Shown here in pieces: positions 34,265 through 43,026 of a stretch of DNA of 64,000 nt. Where the stretch lies: the NCBI GenBank assembly GCA_023389055.1, contig JAEWFA010000013.1:11366-75365 (forward strand). The letters are read 5' to 3'. Every line of letters starts with the position of its first letter. The first letter of the stretch is position 1. The translations under genes and the position numbers were made by a program. The notes below the pieces were generated by a model. That model made no database searches and was not told where the DNA came from. It saw only the letters and a list, made by a program, of their open reading frames with translations. Source of the DNA: Pseudomonadota bacterium (GTDB lineage Bacteria; Pseudomonadota; Gammaproteobacteria; Burkholderiales; Burkholderiaceae_E).

Positions 34265-35386
34265 ATGTTGAAGGTCGCGATGGTCGGGTGGCGCGGAATG
34301 GTCGGTTCCGTGCTGATGCAGCGCATGCGCGAGGAGAACGATTTCGCGCACGTCCAGACGGTGTTTTTCAGCACGTCGAACGCCGGCGGCAAGGCGCCGA
34401 CCGTGCCGAACCTCGCCGACGAGCAGCTGCACGACGCATCCGACATCGAGCGGCTGAAGGCGATGGACGTCGTGCTCACCTGCCAGGGCGGCGACTGGAC
34501 CCATCAGATCTTTCCGAAGCTTCGGGCCGCCGGCTGGAACGGCTACTGGATCGACGCGGCCTCGGCGCTGCGAATGAAGGACGACGCGATCGTGGTCCTC
34601 GATCCGCTGAACGTGCACGTCATCCGGGACGGGCTCGAGCGCGGCGGGCGCAACTTCATCGGCGGCAATTGCACCGTCAGCCTGATGATGATGGCGCTCG
34701 CCGGATTGTTGCGCGAGAACCTCGTCGAATGGATTTCTGCGACAACGTACCAGGCCGCCTCCGGCGCGGGCGCGCAGAACATGCGCGAGTTGCTCGCGCA
34801 GATGGGTGCGGCGCACGGCGCGGTCGCGACGCTGCTGGCCGACCCCGCCTCGGCGATCCTCGAGATCGACGCGAAAGTTTCCGCCGCGATGCGCGCCGCA
34901 TCGTTCCCCACCACGCAGTTCGGGGTTCCGCTCGCCGGCAGTCTCATTCCGTGGATCGACAAGGACCTCGGCAACGGCACTTCGCGCGAGGAGTGGAAGG
35001 GTGACGCCGAGCTCAACAAGATTCTCGGGCTGCCGGCAACCGGTCCCGGTCGCATTCCGGTCGAAAGCCTGTGCGTGCGCATCGGTGCGATGCGCTGCCA
35101 CAGCCAGGCGATGACGATCAAGCTGCGCCGCGACCTGCCGCTGTCGGAGATCGAGTCGCTCGTCGCGTCGGGCAACGAGTGGGTGCGGCTGGTACCGAAC
35201 ACGCGCGAGGAATCGATCCGCTCGCTGACACCTACCGCGGTGAACGGCCGGCTCGACGTTCCGGTCGGGCGGCTGCGCAAGCTTTCCTTCGGCCCGGGTT
35301 ACATCGGCGCGTTCACGGTCGGCGATCAGTTGCTGTGGGGCGCGGCCGAGCCGTTGCGCCGGATGCTGCGGCTGCTCGCCGCCTGA
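34265..35386 (+). CDS. asd: Aspartate-semialdehyde dehydrogenase
   Basis: Asd reduces aspartyl phosphate to aspartate semialdehyde, the branch point to lysine, diaminopimelate, threonine and methionine. The 373-residue protein has the NADP-binding GWRGMVGSVLMQRM at the N-terminus and the catalytic Cys in GGNCTVSLMMMAL. It also has TYQAASGAGAQNMRELL and the active-site His in RIGAMRCHSQAMTIKL. It is the long Gram-negative type. It sits 47 bases after leuB, as usual in Burkholderiales. Confidence 0.97.
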   Translation: MLKVAMVGWRGMVGSVLMQRMREENDFAHVQTVFFSTSNAGGKAPTVPNLADEQLHDASDIERLKAMDVVLTCQGGDWTHQIFPKLRAAGWNGYWIDAASALRMKDDAIVVLDPLNVHVIRDGLERGGRNFIGGNCTVSLMMMALAGLLRENLVEWISATTYQAASGAGAQNMRELLAQMGAAHGAVATLLADPASAILEIDAKVSAAMRAASFPTTQFGVPLAGSLIPWIDKDLGNGTSREEWKGDAELNKILGLPATGPGRIPVESLCVRIGAMRCHSQAMTIKLRRDLPLSEIESLVASGNEWVRLVPNTREESIRSLTPTAVNGRLDVPVGRLRKLSFGPGYIGAFTVGDQLLWGAAEPLRRMLRLLAA

Positions 35387-35594
35387 GCGACGGCGCGGGC
35401 GTTGATCGTCCCGCGTGGGGTCGCGGCGCGCTGCTCGGTGTCGCGAACGAGACTGCGGGACGCCGCCAGGCCCCGCAAAAGATGCCGTTCGTCACATGAC
35501 GGCCACAGGCGCGAGTTCAGCCAACGCGCGATCTTGCACCTGTAAATGGCTGATGTTAGCCTCAAAAAATCATTTCCAGCGTCCGGGGAATAGC

Positions 35595-38500
35595 GTGGCA
35601 GCAGGCGAAGAAACAACGATCTCGGGGCGCCTCGCGGGGAGACCGAAACTGCTCGCGGCGGCAATCGCTGCCGCGTTGTCGAGCACGGTGCCGCTGGCGG
35701 CCGATGCCGCAGGGTTGGGCCGGCTCACCGTGCAATCGGCCCTCGGGCAGCCGCTGCGCGCGGAGGTCGAAGTCACGGCGCTGGGGCGAGAGGAAATCGG
35801 CTCGCTCACCGCCCGACTCGCGTCGCCCGAAGCGTTTCGCCAGGCAGGGCTGGAATACAACCCGGCACTGAGCGGCTTGCGCTTCGCGATCGAGCAGCGT
35901 CCGAACGGCGGCGCGGTCGTCCGCGTGGCGTCGTCGCAGCCGGTGAACGAGCCCTTTGTCGACCTGCTCGTCGAGTTGAACTGGGCCTCGGGCAAATTCG
36001 TCCGCGAATACACCTTCCTGCTCGATCCGCCGGAGTTGCGAATGGGCCGCGACACGGCCGTCGCAGGCGGGGCGGCAACTTCCACGCCGGCGCCTGCGGC
36101 GCGCCAGGCCGCAGCGTCTGCCGCTGCGGTGCCCGCAACGGCGGCCCCCGCGCCGGCAGCAATCGCCCGCCCGGTTCCGGCGTCGCCGGCCGCCTCGTCG
36201 AGCGCAGTGGCCAGACCCCCGTCGCAGCCTGTTTCGGCTGCGGCGCCGGCGCGTGCGGCCGATGCTTCGGGAAGCGTTCGCGTCGAGGCAGGCGATACGC
36301 TCGCGAAGATCGCCGCTCGCGTCAAGCCGGCCGACGTCAGCGTCGAACAGGCGGTGATGGCCATCTATCGCGCCAACCCGCGCGCTTTCTTCGGAACGGT
36401 CCATCAACTGTTCGCCGGCGCCGATCTGCAGATTCCCGACGCCGAGGCAATGAAGGCGATCGACGCCGCCGGCGCGCGTCGCGAAATTCGCGCGCAGGCC
36501 GCCCAGTTCAACGAATATCGCGCACGCCTGGCGTCCTCCGTTCGCTCGGTGCAGCCGACGAAGGCGGGGCAGACGGCGCAAGGGTCGGTTGCGGCGAAAT
36601 CCGACGAGTCGGGCGCTCCGGTCGCCGGCGGCGATCAGTTGAAGCTGTCGCGCTCGGGCGGGGCGGCCGCGGCAGCCGGTTCCGCCACCGGCGCCTCGGC
36701 CGCGTCGAACGCCGAGATGCAGGTCGCCCAGGACAACGCGCTGCGCGAGCAGCGCGAACGCGTCGCGGCACTCGAGCGCAACGTCTCCGATCTGCAGCAA
36801 CTCGTCGAGTTGAAGAACCGACAGCTTGCCGAGTTGCAGCGCCAGGTCGAAGCGGCGCGATCGACCGGCGCCACCGCGAGCGGAACGATCGCTTCGGCCA
36901 CGTCGAATGCGGCACCGGTCGCTGCGCCTGCCGAGCCCACGGCCGCCGCGGCGCCCTCTGCGACGGCCGATGCGCCGGCGACCGCGCCGGCCAGCGCACC
37001 CGCCACCACGTCCGTCGCGAGCCCCGCGGCGAGCGAGGGGGCCGCTTCGCCTGCAATGGCGCCGGCCACCTCCGACGCGTCGTCTACCTCGCCGGTGGCC
37101 GGTGATGCCGTTTCTCCGGCCGAGACGAAGCCGGCGGAAGGCGTGCCCCCCGCCACGGCAGCCGACACTTCGGCCCCGGACAAGCCGGCGGCAACGCCTG
37201 CGCCTGCCCCGGTCTCCCCGGCCGAGCCGAGCGTGCTCGGTGCGCTGATGGAGAACCCGCTCGTGCTGCCGGCGCTGATCGCGATCGCGCTCGGGCTTGG
37301 CGGCTACGGCGTCTACGCGGCGCGCAGACGCAGGAAGGGCGAAGAACTGGACGACGGCCTGAGCACGGCAGACGCATTTACCGCGAACTCGCTGTTCGGT
37401 GCTACCGGCGGGCAGGCGGTCGATACGCATGCGAGCCTGTTCGCCACCAGCGCGCGCGACAGCGGTGTCGACGTTCATTCCACCGAAGTAGATCCGATCG
37501 CCGAGGCCGAGGTCTACATTGCCTACGGTCGCGAAGCGCAGGCCGAGGAGATCCTGAAGGAGGCGCTGAAGCGCCAGCCCGAGCGCCAGGCGATCCGTCT
37601 GAAGCTGCTAGAGATCCAGGCCGCACGCAAGGATCCGATCGCCTTCGGGGCGCTCGCGCAGGAGATGTACGACCAGGCCGGCGGGCTGAACGAGGAGTGG
37701 GCGAAGGTCGTCACCCTCGGTTTGGCGATCGACCCGGCCAACCCGCTGTATACCGGCCAGGGTGCTGCGGCATCGACCGCGGACAGTTCCGCCGAGGCGT
37801 CTGCCGCGGCGCCGGGCGTTGCGCCGGCCGCCGCCGATCTCGGCCGGGAAGTCGACGCGGCGGCGGCCGTTTTCGGCGAGCCCGGCTTCGATCCGGCCGG
37901 TTCGCCGAAGCGCGCCTTCGGCCCCTCGTTCGCCGAGACGGTGCCGATGGACGGTGCCGAGGGTGCTTCCGCAGACGGCAAGCCGCAGATCGAGGAAGAG
38001 GTTCCGGCACTCGATTTCGATCTCGATCTCGAGACGACGGTCGGTCGCGCAGGCAGCGCGCTAGGCGCACGCGACACCGACTCCGCGCTCGAGCAGGCGG
38101 TCGACGGGCGCTTCGAGCTACCGTCGCTCGACCTCGGTCTCGATGCCCCGTTGCCGGCAGGCGACGAGCATGCCGCGCGCCGGAGCGGGACGCCGCAGCC
38201 GGACGAAGAGATCCCCGCGCTTGCCGACCTCGGCGACTTCAAGATCGACCTGCCGTCGCTCGAGGAGATCGATGCGCGCGTCCCGGAGTTCGGCGACGAA
38301 CGGCCCGCGGTCGACCTGGCCGGCCTGGAAGGTGCCGATGGGCTGGGCGATCTCGACTTCTCGTCGGTCGACCTCGAGCTGTCCGAAGGCGACGTCGGGC
38401 TCGCTTCGGCCGAGACGGCCGTCGCGCCGGCGGTTGCCTCGTCGCGCTGGCAGGAGATGGCCACCAAGCTCGATCTCGCTGCGGCCTACGAGGAGATCGG

Positions 38501-38600
38501 CGACAAGGAAGGCGCGCGCGAGCTGCTGCAGGAAGTGCTCGAGGGCGGCGACGCCTCGCAGCAGCACAAGGCGCGCGCGATGCTCGGGAAAATCGGCTGA
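35595..38600 (+). CDS. fimV: FimV/HubP-like polar scaffold protein
   Basis: FimV-type proteins are inner-membrane scaffolds with a periplasmic LysM domain and a cytosolic TPR-like end; they organise type IV pili and cell poles. From the GTG at 35595 (after CCGGGGA) the product has 1001 residues. It has a signal peptide, the FimV N-domain GLGRLTVQSALGQPLRAEVEV, a LysM-like segment (about 225-285), a coiled coil (about 383-420), a long Ala/Pro/Thr-rich stretch, and a transmembrane helix near 553-575. The acidic cytosolic part ends in TKLDLAAAYEEIGDKEGARELLQEVL. An in-frame ATG at 35553 is an alternative start. The 208-base gap upstream shows TTGCAC at 35534 but no convincing -10 box. Confidence 0.9.
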   Translation: MAAGEETTISGRLAGRPKLLAAAIAAALSSTVPLAADAAGLGRLTVQSALGQPLRAEVEVTALGREEIGSLTARLASPEAFRQAGLEYNPALSGLRFAIEQRPNGGAVVRVASSQPVNEPFVDLLVELNWASGKFVREYTFLLDPPELRMGRDTAVAGGAATSTPAPAARQAAASAAAVPATAAPAPAAIARPVPASPAASSSAVARPPSQPVSAAAPARAADASGSVRVEAGDTLAKIAARVKPADVSVEQAVMAIYRANPRAFFGTVHQLFAGADLQIPDAEAMKAIDAAGARREIRAQAAQFNEYRARLASSVRSVQPTKAGQTAQGSVAAKSDESGAPVAGGDQLKLSRSGGAAAAAGSATGASAASNAEMQVAQDNALREQRERVAALERNVSDLQQLVELKNRQLAELQRQVEAARSTGATASGTIASATSNAAPVAAPAEPTAAAAPSATADAPATAPASAPATTSVASPAASEGAASPAMAPATSDASSTSPVAGDAVSPAETKPAEGVPPATAADTSAPDKPAATPAPAPVSPAEPSVLGALMENPLVLPALIAIALGLGGYGVYAARRRRKGEELDDGLSTADAFTANSLFGATGGQAVDTHASLFATSARDSGVDVHSTEVDPIAEAEVYIAYGREAQAEEILKEALKRQPERQAIRLKLLEIQAARKDPIAFGALAQEMYDQAGGLNEEWAKVVTLGLAIDPANPLYTGQGAAASTADSSAEASAAAPGVAPAAADLGREVDAAAAVFGEPGFDPAGSPKRAFGPSFAETVPMDGAEGASADGKPQIEEEVPALDFDLDLETTVGRAGSALGARDTDSALEQAVDGRFELPSLDLGLDAPLPAGDEHAARRSGTPQPDEEIPALADLGDFKIDLPSLEEIDARVPEFGDERPAVDLAGLEGADGLGDLDFSSVDLELSEGDVGLASAETAVAPAVASSRWQEMATKLDLAAAYEEIGDKEGARELLQEVLEGGDASQQHKARAMLGKIG

Positions 38601-39409
38601 CGGCTGGTGTCCTGTCGCGCTATGCGCTGACCGTCGCCTACGACGGAAGCCGCTTCTCGGGCTGGCAGACGCAGCCGGGCGGGCAAGCCGCGCAGGATGC
38701 GCTGGAGCGGGCGCTGTCGGCCGTGGCGGGCGAGTCGATCCGTACCGTCTGCGCCGGGCGCACCGACGCCGGCGTGCATGCGCTGCGCCAGGTCGTCCAT
38801 TTCGATACCGGCGCGCGTCGCGCGCTTTCGGCATGGGTGCGTGGCGCCAACGCGCATCTGCCCCCCGCGCTCGCCGTGCGCAGCGCCACGGCGGTGCCCG
38901 ATTCGTTCCACGCGCGCTACGGCGCGCTGCGCAGGCGTTACCGCTACGTGCTGTATCGCTCCGGAGTGCGCCACCCGTTGCTCGCGCAGCGCGTCGGGTG
39001 GAGCTTTCGTTCGGTCGATCTCGATCGGATGCGGGCAGCGGCCGTAGCGCTGGTAGGCGAGCATGATTTCTCGGCGTTTCGCTCGGCGCAGTGCCAGGCT
39101 GCTTCGCCGGTGCGCCGCCTCGAGGAGTTGTCGCTGCGCGAGTGCGGCCCTTTCGTCGTTTTCACTTTCGTCGCGAACGCGTTCCTGCACCACATGATCC
39201 GCAACGTCGTCGGCTCGCTGCTTGCCGTAGGCGAAGGGCGCCGCGATGCGCAATGGATCGCCCAGCTCCTTGCGGGGCGGGATCGCAGGCTCGCAGCCGC
39301 GACCTACGCGCCGGACGGCCTTTACCTGGACGGCGCGCAGTACGACGAGCGCCATGCCGTTCCGTCGTGGAGCGAAGGCGACGACGCGGTGCTCGAGGCT
39401 TTGCGGTGA
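38597..39409 (+). CDS. truA: tRNA pseudouridine(38-40) synthase TruA, apparent CTG start
   Basis: TruA converts uridines 38-40 of many tRNA anticodon arms to pseudouridine. Family features are LTVAYDGSRFSGWQTQPGG, the catalytic Asp in CAGRTDAGVHALRQVVHF, RRRYRYVLY and HHMIRNVVGSLL. No ATG, GTG or TTG exists in frame between the fimV end and this conserved start; upstream frame is antiphase to fimV. CTG at 38597 overlaps the fimV stop (CTGA), has CGGGAA about 6 bases ahead and gives 270 residues, the usual TruA length. CTG at 38612 is the only other close option. Confidence 0.9.
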   Translation: MTAGVLSRYALTVAYDGSRFSGWQTQPGGQAAQDALERALSAVAGESIRTVCAGRTDAGVHALRQVVHFDTGARRALSAWVRGANAHLPPALAVRSATAVPDSFHARYGALRRRYRYVLYRSGVRHPLLAQRVGWSFRSVDLDRMRAAAVALVGEHDFSAFRSAQCQAASPVRRLEELSLRECGPFVVFTFVANAFLHHMIRNVVGSLLAVGEGRRDAQWIAQLLAGRDRRLAAATYAPDGLYLDGAQYDERHAVPSWSEGDDAVLEALR

Positions 39410-40110
39410 GCAGCGCCGAGTCGGCGGGCGTCGCCGTGGCGCGAACGCGCGTCAAATACTGCGGAATCGTCGATGCACGCGACGCGCGCGACGCGGCCGC
39501 GCTGGGCGTCGACGCGCTCGGCCTCGTTTTCTATCCGCGCAGCCCGCGCGCGCTCGATCTCGCCCACGCAGCCGGGATTCGCCGTTCGCTGCCGTCGTAC
39601 GTCGCGGCGGTCGGCTTGTTCGTCGATGCGACGCCCGACGAGGTCCGGCGCACGGCCGGTGCCGTCGGACTCGACGTGCTGCAGTTCCACGGCAGCGAAT
39701 CGGCCGAACGATGCGAAGCGTCGACGCCTGCCGGCGCGCGCTGGTGGCGCGCCGTGCGAATGCGGTCGAAGCTCGATTTGCTAGAATCCTTCGTTTGCTT
39801 CGAGCGCGCCGAGGCCCTGTTGCTCGATTCGTTCAGCCCCGCGTACGGCGGCAGCGGCACGGTCTTCGACTGGTCGTTGATTCCCGCCGACCGGCCGCGG
39901 CCCATCGTTCTCTCGGGCGGGCTCTCCCCGGACAACGTGGCCGACGCCATCCGGCAGGTGCGGCCCGACGGCGTCGACGTCTCCAGCGGCATCCAGGACG
40001 ACGCAGCCGACGGAACGCCGCGCGGCAATCCCCGGCGCAAGTCGTTGCAACGCATGGAGCGATTCATGGCCGAGGTTCTGCGCGCCGACGCCGCACGCAA
40101 TCTTCGATGA
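39406..40110 (+). CDS. trpF: Phosphoribosylanthranilate isomerase
   Basis: TrpF performs the Amadori rearrangement of phosphoribosyl anthranilate in tryptophan synthesis. The 234-residue TIM-barrel protein has the catalytic Cys in VKYCGIVDARDA and the substrate-site strands LGLVFYPRSPR, VAAVGLFVDAT and VLQFHGSE. The general acid Asp is in LLLDSF, with LSGGLSPDNVADAI and VDVSSGIQ following. The GTG start overlaps the truA stop. The N-terminus carries about 13 extra residues before the first beta strand. It leads trpF-trpB-trpA. Confidence 0.96.
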   Translation: MSSAESAGVAVARTRVKYCGIVDARDARDAAALGVDALGLVFYPRSPRALDLAHAAGIRRSLPSYVAAVGLFVDATPDEVRRTAGAVGLDVLQFHGSESAERCEASTPAGARWWRAVRMRSKLDLLESFVCFERAEALLLDSFSPAYGGSGTVFDWSLIPADRPRPIVLSGGLSPDNVADAIRQVRPDGVDVSSGIQDDAADGTPRGNPRRKSLQRMERFMAEVLRADAARNLR

Positions 40111-41309
40111 AACCCTACGACCTACCCGATGCCACCGGACACTTCGGTCCGTACGGCGGACGTTTCGTGGCCGAAACCCTGGTGCACGCGCTGGACGAGT
40201 TGTGCGAGGCCTGGGAGCGATACCGTCGTGATCCCGACTTCGTCGCCGAACTCGAGTACGACCTGGCGCATTTCGTCGGCCGGCCTTCACCGGTCTATCA
40301 CGCACGTCGCTGGTCGGAACGACTCGGCGGGGCGCAGATCTGGTTCAAGCGCGAGGACCTGAACCACACCGGCGCGCACAAGATCAACAACACCGTAGGG
40401 CAGGCGCTGCTCGCGGCGCGCATGGGCAAGCCGCGCGTGATCGCCGAGACCGGTGCCGGGCAACACGGCGTTGCCACGGCCACCGTCGCGGCGCGCAACG
40501 GCATGCGCTGCGTCGTCTACATGGGCGCCGAAGACGTCGCACGGCAGAAGCAGAATGTCTATCGGATGAGGCTGCTCGGCGCCGAGGTGGTGCCGGTGGA
40601 CAGCGGCTCGCGAACGCTGAAGGATGCGCTCAACGAGGCGATGCGCGACTGGGTCGCCAACGTCGAGGACACCTTCTACATCATCGGCACGGTGGCCGGC
40701 CCTCATCCGTACCCGGCGATGGTGCGCGACTTCCAGTCGGTGATCGGCAGGGAGTGCAGGCGCCAGATGCCGGAGATGACCGGACGCCAGCCCGATGTCG
40801 TCGTCGCCTGCGTCGGCGGCGGCTCCAATGCGATCGGCATCTTCCATCCCTACATCGACGTCGACGGCGTGCAACTGGTCGGCGTCGAGGCGGGCGGCGA
40901 CGGCGTCGCCACCGGGCGGCATTCGGCTTCGCTCACTGCCGGATTTCCCGGCGTCCTGCACGGAAATCGCACGTACCTGCTGCAGGACGAGAACGGCCAG
41001 ATCCTCGATACGCACTCGGTGTCGGCCGGCCTCGACTATCCCGGCGTGGGACCCGAGCATGCGTGGCTGAAGGATAGCGGGCGCGCCCAGTACGTCGTCG
41101 TCGACGATGACGAGGCGCTTGTCGCGTTCCACGATTGCTGCCGAATCGAGGGAATCATTCCCGCGCTCGAATCGAGTCATGCGCTCGCGCACGCGGCGCG
41201 GATCGCGCCGACGATGCCGGCGGATCGCGTGATCCTCGTCAATCTGTCGGGCCGCGGCGACAAGGACATGCACACCGTCGCGGTGCGCGGCGGCATCGCG
41301 CTCGAATGA
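40107..41309 (+). CDS. trpB: Tryptophan synthase beta chain
   Basis: TrpB is the PLP subunit that joins indole and serine to make tryptophan. The 400-residue protein has FGPYGGRFVAETL, the PLP lysine in REDLNHTGAHKINNTVGQ, ETGAGQHGVATATVAA, VGGGSNAIGIFHPY and the closing SGRGDKD. The ATG overlaps the trpF stop and the stop overlaps the trpA ATG, so the alpha and beta subunits are translationally coupled. Confidence 0.97.
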   Translation: MKPYDLPDATGHFGPYGGRFVAETLVHALDELCEAWERYRRDPDFVAELEYDLAHFVGRPSPVYHARRWSERLGGAQIWFKREDLNHTGAHKINNTVGQALLAARMGKPRVIAETGAGQHGVATATVAARNGMRCVVYMGAEDVARQKQNVYRMRLLGAEVVPVDSGSRTLKDALNEAMRDWVANVEDTFYIIGTVAGPHPYPAMVRDFQSVIGRECRRQMPEMTGRQPDVVVACVGGGSNAIGIFHPYIDVDGVQLVGVEAGGDGVATGRHSASLTAGFPGVLHGNRTYLLQDENGQILDTHSVSAGLDYPGVGPEHAWLKDSGRAQYVVVDDDEALVAFHDCCRIEGIIPALESSHALAHAARIAPTMPADRVILVNLSGRGDKDMHTVAVRGGIALE

Positions 41310-42160
41310 CCCGACTTGCAGCCACCTTCGCCCGTCTCGCGGGCGCCGGACGGAAGGCGCTCGTTCCGTACGTTACCGCCGGCTACCCCCGGCCCGAACT
41401 GTCGCTGCCGATCCTGCGCGCGCTGGTCGAAGGCGGCGCCGACGTGATCGAACTCGGCGTTCCGTTCTCCGATCCGATGGCCGACGGCCCGGTGATCCAG
41501 CGCGCCAACGAGCAGGCGATCGCGCTCGGCATCGGCCTGCGAGAGGTGCTCGCGATCGCGCGCGAATTCCGCCGCGGCAACGCCGAGACGCCGCTCGTGC
41601 TGATGGGCTATGCGAATCCGATCGAGCGCTACGGCGTGCAGCGGTTCCTCGCGGATGCGGCCCGGGCCGGGGTGGACGGGGTGCTGGTCGTCGACTATCC
41701 GCCGGAAGAATGCGAAGACTTCGCCGCCACGGCACGCGCCAGCGGCGTCGATCCGGTGTTCCTGCTCGCGCCGACCTCCACCGACGCGCGCATCGAGCGC
41801 GTGCTCGGCGCGGCGAGCGGCTACGTCTACTACGTGTCGATGAAGGGCACGACGGGCGGCTCGCTCGACGCCGATGAGGTCGTCACGCGCGTGGCAGCGA
41901 TCCGCGCGCGCGCGCCGCTGCCGGTGGGCGTCGGTTTCGGCATCCGCGACGGGGCCACTGCGCGTGCGGTCGCACGCGCGGCCGACGCGGTGATCATCGG
42001 CACGCGCACGATCGAGGTGCTGCGCGACGGGCCCGCGGAGCAGGCGCCGCAGCGCGCGCGCGAATTCGTCGCGTCGATCCGCGCGGCGCTCGACGCGCCC
42101 GAGGCTTCGTCCACGCCGGTCGCGCCCGCCTCGGAACCGCTTTCGGGAATCGTCCGATGA
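41306..42160 (+). CDS. trpA: Tryptophan synthase alpha chain
   Basis: TrpA cleaves indole-3-glycerol phosphate and channels indole to TrpB. The 284-residue TIM barrel has catalytic Glu in VIELGVPFSDPMADGPVIQRAN, Asp in VLVVDYPPEE and phosphate-binding VGVGFGIRDG, plus TSTDARIERVLGAASGYVYYVS. The C-terminal tail is extended by about 15 residues (ASSTPVAPASEPLSGIVR). It overlaps trpB at the start and accD at the stop by four bases each. Confidence 0.97.
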   Translation: MTRLAATFARLAGAGRKALVPYVTAGYPRPELSLPILRALVEGGADVIELGVPFSDPMADGPVIQRANEQAIALGIGLREVLAIAREFRRGNAETPLVLMGYANPIERYGVQRFLADAARAGVDGVLVVDYPPEECEDFAATARASGVDPVFLLAPTSTDARIERVLGAASGYVYYVSMKGTTGGSLDADEVVTRVAAIRARAPLPVGVGFGIRDGATARAVARAADAVIIGTRTIEVLRDGPAEQAPQRAREFVASIRAALDAPEASSTPVAPASEPLSGIVR

Positions 42161-43026
42161 CCTGGCTCGACAAGTTGCTCCCGCCGCGCATCAAGCGTTC
42201 GCCCGCCGGCGGCAAGAAGGTGCCGGAGGGAGTCTGGGTCAAGTGTCCCTCCTGCGACGCCGTCCTGTACTCGGCCGACCTCGAGGCGAACCTGAACGTC
42301 TGTCCGAAGTGCGCGCATCACATGCGCCTGCCGGCGCGCAAGCGGCTCGACCTGCTGCTCGACGCGGAGGGCCGCTACGAGATCGGCCACGAGGTGCTGC
42401 CCGTCGATGCGCTGAAGTTCAAGGACAGCCGCAAGTATCCCGAGCGATTGCGCGAGGCGATCGACGAGACCGGCGAGACCGACGCGCTCGTCGTGCAGGG
42501 CGGCTCGATCCGCACCATTCCTGTCGTGGCGGCGTGCTTCGAGTTCGACTTCATGGGCGGCTCGATGGGCTCGGTGGTGGGCGAACGTTTCGCACGCGGC
42601 GTGCAGGCGGCGATCGAGCAACGCGTGCCTTTCATCTCGATCGCCGCCTCGGGCGGCGCACGGATGCAGGAAGGGCTGTTGTCGCTGATGCAGATGGCGA
42701 AGACGACGGCGATGCTCGTCCGCCTGTCGGAGAAGAAGCTGCCGTACGTCTCGGTGCTCACCGATCCGACGATGGGCGGCGTTTCGGCGAGCTTCTGTTT
42801 TCTCGGCGACGTGGTGATCGCCGAGCCGCGCGCGCTGATCGGCTTCGCGGGGCCGCGTGTCATCGAGCAGACCGTTCGAACGAAGCTGCCCGAAGGCTTC
42901 CAGCGCGCCGAGTTCCTGCTCGAGAAGGGCGCCATCGACCGCATCGTCGACCGCCGACAGCTGCGCGACGAGATCGCGCGAATGCTCGCGATGCTGTCGC
43001 GCCAGCCGAGCGAGGCGCTCGCCTGA
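42157..43026 (+). CDS. accD: Acetyl-CoA carboxylase carboxyltransferase subunit beta
   Basis: AccD, with AccA, transfers carboxyl from biotin to acetyl-CoA, giving malonyl-CoA for fatty acid synthesis. The 289-residue protein starts MTWLDKLLPPRIK and has the four-Cys zinc ribbon (CPSCDAVLYSADLEANLNVC followed by PKC). It also has the crotonase-fold motifs FEFDFMGGSMGSVVGE, SGGARMQEGLLSLMQMAKT, DPTMGGVSASF and IGFAGPRVI. It overlaps trpA and shares one base with folC (TGATG). Confidence 0.97.
   Translation: MTWLDKLLPPRIKRSPAGGKKVPEGVWVKCPSCDAVLYSADLEANLNVCPKCAHHMRLPARKRLDLLLDAEGRYEIGHEVLPVDALKFKDSRKYPERLREAIDETGETDALVVQGGSIRTIPVVAACFEFDFMGGSMGSVVGERFARGVQAAIEQRVPFISIAASGGARMQEGLLSLMQMAKTTAMLVRLSEKKLPYVSVLTDPTMGGVSASFCFLGDVVIAEPRALIGFAGPRVIEQTVRTKLPEGFQRAEFLLEKGAIDRIVDRRQLRDEIARMLAMLSRQPSEALA

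Noticed and set aside
35415..35594. Longer FimV N-terminus
   Set aside because: The extension is Arg/Cys-rich and places the signal peptide about 70 residues inside the protein; the GTG at 35595 has a better ribosome site.
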